Below are positions 46,600-55,480 of a DNA stretch of 59,028 nucleotides, one piece after another. Below the pieces are notes generated by a model. It searched no databases, had not been told where the DNA came from, and saw only the letters and a list, made by a program, of their open reading frames with translations. The stretch covers positions 1-59,028 of the forward strand of contig JAUTCS010000109.1 of NCBI GenBank assembly GCA_030673825.1, read 5' to 3'. Made by a program: the position numbers and the translations under genes. This DNA is from Verrucomicrobiota bacterium JB024. GTDB taxonomy: Bacteria > Verrucomicrobiota > Verrucomicrobiia > Opitutales > Cerasicoccaceae. Within the stretch, counting starts at the first letter, position 1. Every line of letters starts with the position of its first letter.

Positions 46600-47931
46600 T
46601 CACCCGAGCACTTCGACCAGCTCGCCCTCGACGAAGTCCGCGCTTACGCGCCGCAAACGGACGCGGCCGAGGCGGTTGCGGACCTTCAGAGGATCGGTCA
46701 TGGGGACGACCACACGCACGTAGTTGTCGGTCAAGCCGGGGGCTATGCCCTCACGCGGGTCTTCGAAGAGCACCCGCATCTCGCGCCCGAGGTGCTCGGT
46801 GTGCCAGCGACGGCGCAGACGTTCGGCCAGCGCCCGCAAGCGGGCGGAGCGCCGGTGCCGCTCCGTCATGGGCACATGGTCGTCACGGCGGGCGGCCAAT
46901 GTCCCTTCGCGCTCGGAGTAGGTAAAGACGTGCGCCCAGGCCACCGGGTTGTCCAGTAAGAGAGCGCACGTGTCCTGAAAGTCCGTCTCCGTCTCGCCGG
47001 GGAAGCCCACCATTACGTCCGTCCCGACGAAGAGGTCCGGCACGGCCTCCGTTGCCCGCTGGACGAAGTCCGCCCACTCGGCGCGGTCATAGCGGCGGCG
47101 CATTTCCTTCAAAATCCGGTCCGAGCCGCTCTGGAGCGGCAGGTGCAGGTACGGCAACAAGGCGTGCTCCGGGTCCGCCATGCGCGCGAACAGCCCCCAC
47201 GGCACGGTCGTGGGCTCGATGCTGCTGATGCGGATACGGTCCAGCCCGTCCACCGCGTCGAGCGCATCGACCAGCCCGAGGATGTCGAACTCACTGTTGG
47301 CGTAGGTGCCGATGTTGACGCCGGTCAGGACCAGCTCGCGCACGCCGCGCGAGACCTGGCTGTCCACCTCGCGCAGGAGGTCGGCCAGATCGCGGCTGCG
47401 CGCACGCCCCCGGGCAAAGGGAATGATGCAGAACGAGCAGACAAAGTCGCACCCGTCTTGGACCTTGAGGTTCGCCCGCTGGTTAAAGGGCCGTTCCCCG
47501 GCAAAGTTCATCGTAAAGTCGCGCCGGTCGATCTTTTCACGGACGATGACGGGCAACTCGTTCTTCGTGCGGTCGCCGATGTAGTCGAGCACGCCGAGCT
47601 TGTCCTGGTTACCCACGATGAGGTCCACGCCACCGATCTCGGCCACCTCCTTCGCCCCCATCTGCGAGTAGCACCCGACCACGGCAGTGAAGGCCTCCGG
47701 GTTGCGCTTGACGAAGTTGCGGATGGTCTGGCGGCACTTCGAGTCAGCCTGCGCGGTGACGGTGCAGGTGTTGATGATGCCCAGGTCGGCCTCCTGCCCA
47801 AAGGGCACGATCTCGTACCCGGCCTCGGTCAGCTTCTCGCGTAGCGCCAGCGTCTCGCTCTGGTTCAGGCGGCAACCGAGCGTGTGCAAACTGGCGCGCG
47901 GGCGGCGCGTCTGGCTGGCATGGGCATTCAT
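46600..47931 (-). CDS. mtaB: tRNA t6A37 methylthiotransferase MtaB
   Basis: MtaB is a radical-SAM enzyme that adds a methylthio group to t6A37 of ANN-decoding tRNAs. Length is 443 residues from the chosen start. The N-terminal UPF0004 cluster cysteines are C20, C56 and C87 (LGCRLNQ, NTCTVT, VGCYSQ). The radical-SAM motif is C161-C165-C168 (DGCDFVCSFCIIPFARGRARSR). A TRAM domain occupies the last 70 residues. The TLGCRLN form and overall length separate it from MiaB and RimO. An alternative Met at 47952 adds seven residues. Confidence 0.93.
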   Translation of the reverse strand: MNAHASQTRRPRASLHTLGCRLNQSETLALREKLTEAGYEIVPFGQEADLGIINTCTVTAQADSKCRQTIRNFVKRNPEAFTAVVGCYSQMGAKEVAEIGGVDLIVGNQDKLGVLDYIGDRTKNELPVIVREKIDRRDFTMNFAGERPFNQRANLKVQDGCDFVCSFCIIPFARGRARSRDLADLLREVDSQVSRGVRELVLTGVNIGTYANSEFDILGLVDALDAVDGLDRIRISSIEPTTVPWGLFARMADPEHALLPYLHLPLQSGSDRILKEMRRRYDRAEWADFVQRATEAVPDLFVGTDVMVGFPGETETDFQDTCALLLDNPVAWAHVFTYSEREGTLAARRDDHVPMTERHRRSARLRALAERLRRRWHTEHLGREMRVLFEDPREGIAPGLTDNYVRVVVPMTDPLKVRNRLGRVRLRRVSADFVEGELVEVLG

Positions 47932-47986
47932 GGCAAGGCGGGCAATGTGCACGCAAACCCCACAAAAGTGAACCCCAAACTCCCCG

Positions 47987-48059
47987 GCAGGGCATGCCCT
48001 GCACCCTAGATGCTCCGCATCTTAATGGGGCTCTGCCCCATCGGCGCCAGAAAGGTGCC
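47987..48059. repeat. Hairpin mosaic upstream of mtaB
   Basis: GCAGGGCATGCCCTGC (47987-48002), GATGCTCCGCATC (48009-48021), TGGGGCTCTGCCCCA (48026-48040) and GGCGCCAGAAAGGTGCC (48043-48059) follow in line. The unit types are those of 29219-29308. Confidence 0.8.
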
Positions 48060-48116
48060 TGCCCCGGCAACGGGCAATCCGCCTGCTATCGCCCGCAACG
48101 GCTTAACCAGCTTCGC

Positions 48117-48515
48117 TCAGGCGAGTTTCTTTTCGACTTCGATCAGTGCACGGTCGTGCTCGAAGCGCACGAGCGCGGGCACCGGTCCGTAAGCGGTAAA
48201 AACCCCCTCGTCGATCTGAGTCTCGATCCGACGGCACAGCTCGGACAGGCGCAGTAAGCCGGTATTGGCGGCGCTGCCGGCGACAAAGTGGATGGCCCGG
48301 CGCAACTCGATCGCATCCCGGGCGGCGGCCTGCGCCTCGATTTCTTTCAGCTTGGGCTCCGACTCCGAACGAAACGTATCCACCACCTCCCGCATAAAGG
48401 CCGGATCGCTTTCACAGGCTTCCAGCAGCATGTCTATCTGCTCCTGATCGAGGATTTCCAATCCAGGTTCGAGTGAAAACAGGTCGGTTTCCTGGGAGAT
48501 AAATGGGTCGGGCAT
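48117..48515 (-). CDS. Hpt-domain protein
   Basis: The protein has 132 residues, a four-helix histidine phosphotransfer domain. The phospho-accepting H76 lies in RRAIHFVAGSAANTG, close to the canonical HxLKGSSxxxG. The preceding part (ILDQEQIDMLLEACESDPAFMREVV) gives the first helices. It has no kinase in the window. It is downstream of a receiver protein on the same strand, so it probably carries phosphoryl groups for that relay. Confidence 0.88.
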   Translation of the reverse strand: MPDPFISQETDLFSLEPGLEILDQEQIDMLLEACESDPAFMREVVDTFRSESEPKLKEIEAQAAARDAIELRRAIHFVAGSAANTGLLRLSELCRRIETQIDEGVFTAYGPVPALVRFEHDRALIEVEKKLA

Positions 48516-48586
48516 TGCTTTGGTTGTCTGCGCAGAGCGGCGGGCTCTCGGGGAACACAAGGGTAAACAAACAAATCGTCAAATGA

Positions 48587-48952
48587 TTAGCTGCTGAGAA
48601 GTTCGCTGATGCGGTTAATCAGGATGGTCGGGCTGAAAGGCTTCGTAAACACGGTGCTGGCTCCGGCCTTGAGCAATTCGTGGCGGGTGCTGCCCTTGCC
48701 CTGGCCGGTTACAACGATAATCGGTATCTCCGCCAGTTCCCCGTCACCCTTAAAGTCCACGATCAGCTCCAGCCCCGAACGGCCCGGGAGCATGAGGTCG
48801 AAAATCGCCAGATCCGGGCGCACATCACACGCCTTGGCCACCACTGACAGCCCCTCGCGGCAGATCTCTACCCGGTGGCCAGCCCGCTTGAGGTTGAACT
48901 CCAGCAGCTTGACCATGACGGGATCGTCGTCGGCGATAAGAATAGTCTTCAT
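48587..48952 (-). CDS. Single-domain response regulator
   Basis: The protein has 121 residues, only a receiver domain. Acidic residues are D8-D10 in LIADDDP, the phosphorylation site is D52 in AIFDLMLPG, the conserved Thr/Ser is in VTGQG, and the lysine is in FTKPFSP. It starts five bases after the ATPase-phosphatase stop codon, so it is translated from the same message. With no output domain it may regulate the phosphatase or pass phosphate to the Hpt protein. Confidence 0.92.
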   Translation of the reverse strand: MKTILIADDDPVMVKLLEFNLKRAGHRVEICREGLSVVAKACDVRPDLAIFDLMLPGRSGLELIVDFKGDGELAEIPIIVVTGQGKGSTRHELLKAGASTVFTKPFSPTILINRISELLSS

Positions 48953-48957
48953 GGTAG

Positions 48958-50670
48958 TTAGGAGGGCGGACCCGGTGGGGAATATTCCCAGATCAATAGG
49001 GTCTGATCGTCCCGTGTAGCTTCTATATCGGGACATTCGCTCTGCATTTTAGCCTGAAGTTTGTCCCAAAATGCACTCGGGGAGGTTTTTGTCTCCTCGC
49101 GCACGAAGGCCAGGAAGGCGTCCCAGCCCCAGACACCGGCCTCCGTCTCCCATTCATACAGGCCGTCGGTGATCATCAGCAGCCGGTCGCCGGGCGAAAT
49201 CGGGAACGTGTCGCACTGATAACGGGCGTCGCCAAAAAGTCCGAACGGCGGCCCCGAAGGATGGCATTCGCGGAGATTTCCGCCCTTGTCCGCCAACAGG
49301 GCCGGGCAATGCCCGGCGTTAACCAGCTCGATCCGGTCCAGCGAGGCCGGTAGCCGTGCCAGCGTACAGGTGGCGAAAAGCGTCATGTCCCCGACCTGCT
49401 GGCACAGGATGCGGTTGAGCGTCTGCGCCAGCCCCAGCAGGGTGTAGCCGTTGTTGAGGATGATGTTGAAAGCCGTGCGGAACATCGCCGCGAGGAAGGC
49501 AGCCGAGACGCCCTTGCCCATGACGTCCACCACCGCGAGGTAGGTGTCGCCGTTGTGGCTGCGCTGCACCTCCAGGTAGTCCCCGGCCACGTCGCGGGCC
49601 GAACGGCGCACGGTAAAAACCTGCCATTGCGGCGGGCACACGATGGTCGGCAGCGGCAGGAGGGTTTTCTGGATCTCGGCGGCGATCTCCAGTTCCTGAA
49701 AGGCCCGTTGCTCGCGCGCCCGGACGATGGTGTTGTCGGCGTTGGCCAGGGCGATACCGAACAGGTCGGAAAAGGTCCGCACGTTGTTCATCTCCCCGGC
49801 GTTGAAGTACGGTAACGCCTTGCGCACCACGCAAAAGACCCCGTAGAGCCGCCCCCCGGCCTGCACCGGGCAGCAGATGCCGCAGGCGTAGGCGGAGAGC
49901 ACCGGGTCGTCGGCGACCTCCTCGGCGTCCTCCCAAGCCATCTCGGAGCGGGTCTTCACCACCTCCCCGAGCATGCCGTCGAGCCCGCTCCACATCCGCG
50001 TAAAGGGCTGGGCCGACATCTCCTCGTGCAAGGCGTCCTGCAAGGAGTCGCTGAAGTAAAGCGTCATGCGGGCGTCGCCGACCACCTTTTTCAGGTCCTC
50101 GATGGCCTGCGAGATAAAGTGGGTCACGCTCTCGGCCCGCACCAGCCCGTCTCCGAGCCGGTAAAAGGCCGCCAAGCTCTCGTAGCAGACGGATAGTTCG
50201 TTGAGTGCCTGCTCGAGCACGGTGTCGATCTCGTCGCCGGGGTCGATCTCGGGGTGGTTTTTGAAGACGCGCAGGCAGTAGCCGTGCTGGCTTTTCCAAT
50301 GCTCCAGCCGGTCGGCAAAATTCTCGATCAGGAACATCCCGCGCCCGTGTTGCTGAAACGGGTCCTCTGGCAGATCGGGGCTGCGGATGACCTCGTCCGC
50401 CGGGCCGGCACCGGGGTCTTTGACCTCGAGCAGCACGTCCTGCCCATGACTCATCCACTTGACCTCGACCTTGAGGTGCGGATCGCTTTTGCAGCCGTGC
50501 ACGATCGCGTTGACCACAGCTTCGCTGAGCGCCAATTGCCAGAAGGCCAGTACCTGGTCGCCTACGCCGAGATCCCTCAGGAATAACCCGAAGTCCTCCC
50601 GCAGGGTTTCCACCAGCTCGACCCGGGCACTGAGCACGCGAAAATCGCCTTTAACCGGTTCGTCAGCCAT
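48958..50670 (-). CDS. HATPase-GAF-PP2C (SpoIIE-type) fusion regulator
   Basis: The protein has 570 residues. The N-terminal RsbW/SpoIIAB-like ATPase domain (residues 1-150) has an N-box with E50 and N54 in LALSEAVVNAIVHG, G1 DPGAG (85-89) and G2 GRGMFLIENF. A GAF-like region, about 170-330, follows. A SpoIIE PP2C phosphatase domain occupies about 345-565, with VVDVMGKGVSAAFLA and LLMITDGLYEWE and a C-terminal DDQTLLIWEY. The two domains have opposite expected actions on an anti-anti-sigma STAS protein. Such a STAS gene lies divergently at 50798. No sigma factor gene is nearby. Confidence 0.9.
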   Translation of the reverse strand: MADEPVKGDFRVLSARVELVETLREDFGLFLRDLGVGDQVLAFWQLALSEAVVNAIVHGCKSDPHLKVEVKWMSHGQDVLLEVKDPGAGPADEVIRSPDLPEDPFQQHGRGMFLIENFADRLEHWKSQHGYCLRVFKNHPEIDPGDEIDTVLEQALNELSVCYESLAAFYRLGDGLVRAESVTHFISQAIEDLKKVVGDARMTLYFSDSLQDALHEEMSAQPFTRMWSGLDGMLGEVVKTRSEMAWEDAEEVADDPVLSAYACGICCPVQAGGRLYGVFCVVRKALPYFNAGEMNNVRTFSDLFGIALANADNTIVRAREQRAFQELEIAAEIQKTLLPLPTIVCPPQWQVFTVRRSARDVAGDYLEVQRSHNGDTYLAVVDVMGKGVSAAFLAAMFRTAFNIILNNGYTLLGLAQTLNRILCQQVGDMTLFATCTLARLPASLDRIELVNAGHCPALLADKGGNLRECHPSGPPFGLFGDARYQCDTFPISPGDRLLMITDGLYEWETEAGVWGWDAFLAFVREETKTSPSAFWDKLQAKMQSECPDIEATRDDQTLLIWEYSPPGPPS

Positions 50671-50797
50671 GAGAAGGAACGATAAGGGGGTTTCCAGAGA
50701 GCATGCCCGAGATATTGACAGATCTGGCGCTCAGGCCAAGCCTATCTGAAACGGCCTTGACACCGCGAACATGTGAAGCTCTGCTCATAGTTACAAA

Positions 50798-51115
50798 ATG
50801 GCTGACTATACGTTCAAACTGACCGAAGGCGGCACCCAACTGCTTATCACTATCGGCGCGACGAAGTTCGACGCCTCTTGCGTCAGTGAATTCAAGCAGC
50901 GGCTCGACGAAACCTGGCAGGATACGATCATCCATGTGGATATCGACTTTTCTCAGGTGGACTTTATCGACAGTTCTGGCATTGGCGCCCTGTTGGGCGT
51001 GCAAAAGAAGCTCCGCGGCGACGGCCAGCCCATCCGCGTGCTCAATGCCAAGCCCAATGTCGTCAGCGTGATCGAGCTCCTGCGCCTCCACCGCGTCTTC
51101 TCCATCACCGACTAA
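50798..51115 (+). CDS. STAS-domain anti-sigma factor antagonist
   Basis: The protein has 105 residues, one STAS domain of the SpoIIAA/RsbV kind. The phosphorylation loop is VDFIDSSGIGALLGVQ, with S59/S60 (S60 by analogy to SpoIIAA). When dephosphorylated it should bind a kinase/anti-sigma factor. The gene is divergent from the ATPase-phosphatase at 50670 with a 127-base shared region. A GGTCCGGCTGGACC hairpin begins directly after its TAA stop. Confidence 0.92.
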   Translation: MADYTFKLTEGGTQLLITIGATKFDASCVSEFKQRLDETWQDTIIHVDIDFSQVDFIDSSGIGALLGVQKKLRGDGQPIRVLNAKPNVVSVIELLRLHRVFSITD

Positions 51116-51170
51116 GGTCCGGCTGGACCAGCAACGAGGGGCTACGCCCCTACGCGGCCAGAAAGGCCGC
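51116..51170. repeat. Hairpin mosaic directly after the STAS stop codon
   Basis: GGTCCGGCTGGACC (51116-51129), AGGGGCTACGCCCCT (51137-51151) and GCGGCCAGAAAGGCCGC (51154-51170) are present. The first starts at the base after the stop. Confidence 0.78.
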
Positions 51171-51315
51171 TACCCCGGGCAACGGACATAAGGGAGACTT
51201 TACGAATAGCCCGATCGAGGTTTCGGAGCGTTCCTCGCCGCACGGATCGCTCATCCTCGCGGGTACTACGCCCACGCAGGGCGAATGCCTTTCCGAGAAG
51301 GGTGTCTCCAAACAC

Positions 51316-51696
51316 TCAGCCCGCAGTGCCATCCTTGCGCTGGTGCAGACCGACCTGATTCCCGTCCGGGTCGAGGAAACCCGCCATCCAGCACACGGGA
51401 GTCTCCATCGGGCCGTAGAGGATTGTCACGCCACGGGCTTTCAGTTCCTCTACCGCCTGGGCGACATCGTCCACCGCCAGATAAACCATGCCGCCGGGCT
51501 TGGCCTCGCGTCCTTCCAGGGATTTCGGCGGGTAGAGCGAGAGCGTCACCCCTCCGATCTCGAATTCGGCCCATTGGAATTCGCCCCCGTCGTGGCACAT
51601 CCCCAGCTCCAGCCCGAGCACGTCGCGGTAAAACTCCACACTGCGTTTCAGGTCGGAGACCTCATAACAGACAAAATCAACAGCCAGCACTTTCAT
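51316..51696 (-). CDS. VOC-family protein (glyoxalase-like)
   Basis: The protein has 126 residues. VCYEVSDLKRSVEFYRDVLGLELG, MVYLAVDDVAQAVEELKARGV and GFLDPDGNQVGLHQ are classic vicinal-oxygen-chelate signatures. The possible metal ligands are E and H near these strands, but I cannot tell whether they form a site. It is a monocistronic gene and the substrate is unknown. Confidence 0.85.
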   Translation of the reverse strand: MKVLAVDFVCYEVSDLKRSVEFYRDVLGLELGMCHDGGEFQWAEFEIGGVTLSLYPPKSLEGREAKPGGMVYLAVDDVAQAVEELKARGVTILYGPMETPVCWMAGFLDPDGNQVGLHQRKDGTAG

Positions 51697-51760
51697 GCTT
51701 AAAAGGTGAACAAATTTTCACACATAGACAACCCCAAAATAGGCGCCCTACAACCGTGGG

Positions 51761-52828
51761 TTAGAACCGGGAGTGCTTGGCCTGCTCGCCCGCCTCGGCC
51801 CACGCGGCATTGCGGCAGGGGCCCGGCAGCTGCCAGACCTCGCGGGTCTGCGCGTCCAGCACGCACAGACAGTGGTCGTGCCGATACAGGGGCGCGTCCG
51901 GCTCGCTCCCGGCGCTGCGTTTGACGCGTCGGGTCAGGCAGGTCGCCAGGTAGCGCCCATCACCGGTCAGCACCGGTGCGCGCGCGTAGCGGATGTCCGG
52001 ATGGACATTCGCGGCGAGCGCCAACACCCGCTCGGCCCTGCGCTCTGCCAGCGAATAATAAAAAACATCCCCGCTGCTCTCGCTGAACCAGAACCCCTCG
52101 CCCGAGCCGTCCCAAACCGGGTAGTGCCCGCGCGGGTGAAGCGAGTCCAGCGTGTCCGCCACAAGATCCCACAGGACAATCCCCGAGCCGCCGAGCAACA
52201 CTTTGTCACCACTTGGGTGATAACATCCACCTCGCCCCTCCGGCAAGCCCGGTCCTGCCAACCGTCGCAGCCGCTTGCCGGAAAACTCCACCACCTGATA
52301 CCCTTCCACCCCGTAAAAGAGCACTTCCCGGCGCGTCGGGTGTAAGTCGAGTGGAAGAAATGCGTCACGAGGCAGTGACACCAGGAGCGACTTCATCTTA
52401 GCGAGATCAAAAATCACGAGCTGGTGCTGGATATTGACGCCCTCCCCGGGCATATCCGTCGCCACCAGCGCCAGCAGCGCGTCGTGCCGGGGCAGGTAGC
52501 GCAGCAGCCACAGGGCCCACTGGTTGAGCCCGAGTCGGAACAATCGGCTGCCTGTCCCCTGATCCAGGTGCCAGGCCCGCAGCTCGCTGAAATCCTCCCG
52601 CTGGCGCCCCTGCGGGGAAGCGTAGCCGTAAGCCAGCCCGCGCCCGGGATCGAACGCCACCGGACAGTCCACCAGTCCCACCTCGCCCAGCGTTACCGGC
52701 TCGGCGAAATCCGTCTGCCCGCACATGAGCTTCGCCCCGGCCTGCCAGAGCAGAGGTATGCCGACAGAGCGCGGCGACACCATCTGCCAACCCGGACTGA
52801 GCAGGAGGGGTAACTTGGTCGCGGGCAT
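51761..52828 (-). CDS. Beta-propeller-like protein of unknown function
   Basis: The protein has 355 residues with no signal peptide. Repeated short beta elements (LVIFDLAKMKSLLVSLP, YHPSGDKVLLGGSGIVLWDL, CVLDAQTREVWQLP) with WD40-like spacing suggest a six- or seven-bladed propeller, but no unit is textbook. I chose the ATG at 52828 because the sequence before it is unlike the rest; the frame is open back to 52915. The stop codon lies inside a CCGTGGGTTAGAACCGG palindromic remnant. Function is unknown. Confidence 0.6.
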   Translation of the reverse strand: MPATKLPLLLSPGWQMVSPRSVGIPLLWQAGAKLMCGQTDFAEPVTLGEVGLVDCPVAFDPGRGLAYGYASPQGRQREDFSELRAWHLDQGTGSRLFRLGLNQWALWLLRYLPRHDALLALVATDMPGEGVNIQHQLVIFDLAKMKSLLVSLPRDAFLPLDLHPTRREVLFYGVEGYQVVEFSGKRLRRLAGPGLPEGRGGCYHPSGDKVLLGGSGIVLWDLVADTLDSLHPRGHYPVWDGSGEGFWFSESSGDVFYYSLAERRAERVLALAANVHPDIRYARAPVLTGDGRYLATCLTRRVKRSAGSEPDAPLYRHDHCLCVLDAQTREVWQLPGPCRNAAWAEAGEQAKHSRF

Positions 52829-53023
52829 GCTCCCACCGTGCAGAATGCCCACGCCGAAGTCAAACCCGACAGACCGGTTGCCCCTCGGAAGAAGCACCTC
52901 AGCGACACCCGCCATACACCGCGGTTCTCAGCGGTGCGCCATGGCTGCACACCGGGGTCATGCATGGCACGCCCCCGCGCTTTCACGTTTGCCACCGGGG
53001 AGAACTTCCAACAAACAAGCGGC

Positions 53024-54355
53024 ATGCTGGACCGCGTTTTTCGCCTGACCCAAAACGGCACGAACGTCCGCCGCGAACTGATCGCCGGGCTGACCACCTT
53101 TGCCGCCATGGCGTATATCCTGGCGCTCAATCCCGCCATCCTCGCCAGCGGCGGGGCGACCGGCATGCACCTGCAGGGCCTCATCACCGTGACTGCGCTG
53201 GCGGCAGCGGCGGGCTGCCTGCTCATGGCCGCGCTGACGAACTACCCCATCGCGCAGGCCCCCGGCATGGGTATTAACAGCTACTTCGCCGCCATCATCG
53301 TGATCCAGATGGGTGTGCCCTGGCAAGGGGCGCTCGCCATGGTTTTCTGGAACGGCGTGCTCTTTTTCGCGCTCTCGGTCACGGGGCTGCGCACCCGCAT
53401 CGTCCACGCCCTGCCTCACCCACTCCATATCGGCATCCAGGCCGGGATCGGCTTCTTTATCGCGTTCATCGGCTTTCAAAACGCCGGACTCGTCGTGGCC
53501 TCGGCCCAGACACTGGTGGCCGAGGGTAACCTGTTCGCCGCCGGGCCGCTGGCCGCACTGCTCGGCCTGGTCCTGATTATTATAATGACGCGCTTCCGAG
53601 TGCCGGGGGCGATCATCCTGGTGGTACTGCTGATCACGCTGGTCGGGCTACTCATCCCCGCCGGCAAGGGCACGCTCACCGCCCGGCCCGAGGGGCTGTT
53701 TTCCCTGCCCGCCGGGATCGGCCAGACCTTTTTCGCGCTCGACTGGCTCTACCCCTTCCGACACTTCCAGAGCGCCCTGCCGGTGATCTTCACCCTGCTG
53801 CTGCTGGACCTCTTCGACTCCATTGGGACGCTTATCGGGCTGGCCCGCCAGTCCGGCCTGATGGACAAGCAGGGCCGCATGCCCAAGCTCGGACGCGCCC
53901 TCAGTGCCGACGCCGCCGCCACCGTGGTCGGGGCCCTCCTGGGCACCTCCACCACCACCGCGTACCTGGAGTCGGCGACCGGGATGCAGGCCGGGGGTCG
54001 CACCGGCCTGACCGCCGTGGTCACGGGGCTGTGTTTTCTGGTGGCGCTGTTTTTCACTCCGGTCATCAGTGTCATCCCGATGGTGGCCACCGCCCCGGCG
54101 CTGATCTTCGTCGGCCTGCTCATGGCCCGGGGTCTGAGCGAGCTCGACTACGGCAACATGCTCGAATCCGCACCCGCCGTGCTGACGGCACTGCTCATCC
54201 CGCTGTGCTTCAGCATCACAGGCGGTATCGCGGTGGGGCTGCTGCTGTACTGCGCGGCCATGCTCCTGGCCGGACGCGGACGTGATCTCCCCTGGCTGAC
54301 CTACGGCATCGCCGGGGTCTTCGTGGCGTTCTTCATCCTCAGCCAACACGGGTAA
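53024..54355 (+). CDS. NCS2-family purine permease (AzgA/PbuG-like)
   Basis: The protein has 443 residues with about thirteen membrane segments. NVRRELIAGLTTFAAMAYILALNPAIL and the later FDSIGTLIGLARQSGLMDKQGRMP, with GTSTTTAYLESATGMQAGGRTGLTAVVTG, are marks of the AzgA/PbuG (COG2252) branch, which carries adenine, guanine or hypoxanthine with H+. I chose the ATG at 53024. It is single, divergent from the propeller gene. Confidence 0.93.
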   Translation: MLDRVFRLTQNGTNVRRELIAGLTTFAAMAYILALNPAILASGGATGMHLQGLITVTALAAAAGCLLMAALTNYPIAQAPGMGINSYFAAIIVIQMGVPWQGALAMVFWNGVLFFALSVTGLRTRIVHALPHPLHIGIQAGIGFFIAFIGFQNAGLVVASAQTLVAEGNLFAAGPLAALLGLVLIIIMTRFRVPGAIILVVLLITLVGLLIPAGKGTLTARPEGLFSLPAGIGQTFFALDWLYPFRHFQSALPVIFTLLLLDLFDSIGTLIGLARQSGLMDKQGRMPKLGRALSADAAATVVGALLGTSTTTAYLESATGMQAGGRTGLTAVVTGLCFLVALFFTPVISVIPMVATAPALIFVGLLMARGLSELDYGNMLESAPAVLTALLIPLCFSITGGIAVGLLLYCAAMLLAGRGRDLPWLTYGIAGVFVAFFILSQHG

Positions 54356-54721
54356 GCATCACCCCGGGCGATCCATCAACGATCATCAGCCCCGCCTCTC
54401 TTACACTTGGTCCGAGGACTGCCCGGCAGCGCCAAAAGCGTCCGCCCAGGCGGCTTTCCCGATCAGTAACACCAGCCAAACCAGACGCGCGGGCAGGCTC
54501 CGCAGCCGTCGCTGGGGGAGGCTCCGTTTGCCGGAAAGGACTGGTTTGGGTCGTGTCATAGCTATCTGGGAATAGGAAAAAACGGCCCACAGAAGCGTTT
54601 TCCGGGCCTGACGCAACCGAAAAATGCGAAAAAACTTCCCCTGCGGCCTTGCCGAGGCACGCCGGAGGGTCTTTTTTCAGGGCACTTCGCGCGACTCTCT
54701 CCTCTGCCACGCCGCACCGCC
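54356..54721. other. 366-base intergenic region
   Basis: The region lies between the purine permease and the ABC transporter genes, both on the plus strand. It has a minus-strand frame (54401-54559 part) with a basic, then hydrophobic stretch, which I do not trust as a gene. No strong terminator, riboswitch or repeat is recognised. Confidence 0.45.
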
Positions 54722-55480
54722 ATGCCCGATCCCATCCTGAGCTACCGCAGCGTGACCAAGCGCTACGAACGCGGAAAGCCCGTGCTCGACAGCCTCGACC
54801 TGGACGTGGAGGAAGGCGACTTTGTGGCCATCATCGGCCCCAGCGGCTGCGGCAAGTCCACCCTCCTGCGCCTGACTGCCGGGCTCAGCCCTCTCTCGGG
54901 TGGGCAGATCGTCTTTCGCGACGGCGAACCCTCCCGCCGCAGCCTCGGCTTTATCTTCCAGGATGCCACTCTCTTGCCCTGGCTAAACGTCAGGCACAAC
55001 GTCGAGATGCCTCTGCGGCTGGAACGCCGCCCCCGCGCCGAACGCCGCCAGCGCGCAGACGAGGTGTTGCGCCTGGTCGGGCTCAACGCCGTGAGCGAAC
55101 GTTTCCCGCGTCAGCTCTCCGGCGGGATGAAAATGCGCGTCTCCCTCGCCCGCGGCCTCATCCGCCAGCCCAACCTGCTCCTGCTCGACGAGCCCTTTGG
55201 CGCTCTCGACGCCATCACCCGTAACCAGCTCAACGCCGAGCTGCTGAGCCTGCGCGAGCAGTCGCCCTTTACTGCGCTCTTCGTCACCCACTCGGTCAAC
55301 GAGGCAGTCTTCCTCTCGAACCGTATTGTCGTCCTCTCCGCCAATCCGGGCCGCCTCGCTCACCGCTTCGAGGTTCCCTTTTCCTACCCGCGCTCGGCCG
55401 CCCTGCGCGAGGACCCCGCCTATCACCAACTGTGCGCGCAGGTCATGCGCGCGCTGGCCGACGCCGCCTCCGCCCGATGA
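54722..55480 (+). CDS. ABC transporter ATPase (Tau/Ssu/NMT type)
   Basis: The protein has 252 residues. Walker A is GPSGCGKST with K45, the Q-loop is IFQDATLLPW, the signature is LSGGMKMRVSLARGL, Walker B is LLLLDEPFGALD, and the H-loop is in FVTHSVNEAVFLSNR. This subfamily energises import of taurine, sulfonates, nitrate, cyanate or pyrimidine thiamine precursors. The permease overlaps it as ATGA. The substrate-binding protein gene is not within the window. Confidence 0.92.
   Translation: MPDPILSYRSVTKRYERGKPVLDSLDLDVEEGDFVAIIGPSGCGKSTLLRLTAGLSPLSGGQIVFRDGEPSRRSLGFIFQDATLLPWLNVRHNVEMPLRLERRPRAERRQRADEVLRLVGLNAVSERFPRQLSGGMKMRVSLARGLIRQPNLLLLDEPFGALDAITRNQLNAELLSLREQSPFTALFVTHSVNEAVFLSNRIVVLSANPGRLAHRFEVPFSYPRSAALREDPAYHQLCAQVMRALADAASAR

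Noticed and set aside
54401-54616. Possible small membrane protein on the minus strand
   Set aside because: It has a hydrophobic stretch, but no start context, no neighbours and no recognisable relatives. It probably arises by chance.
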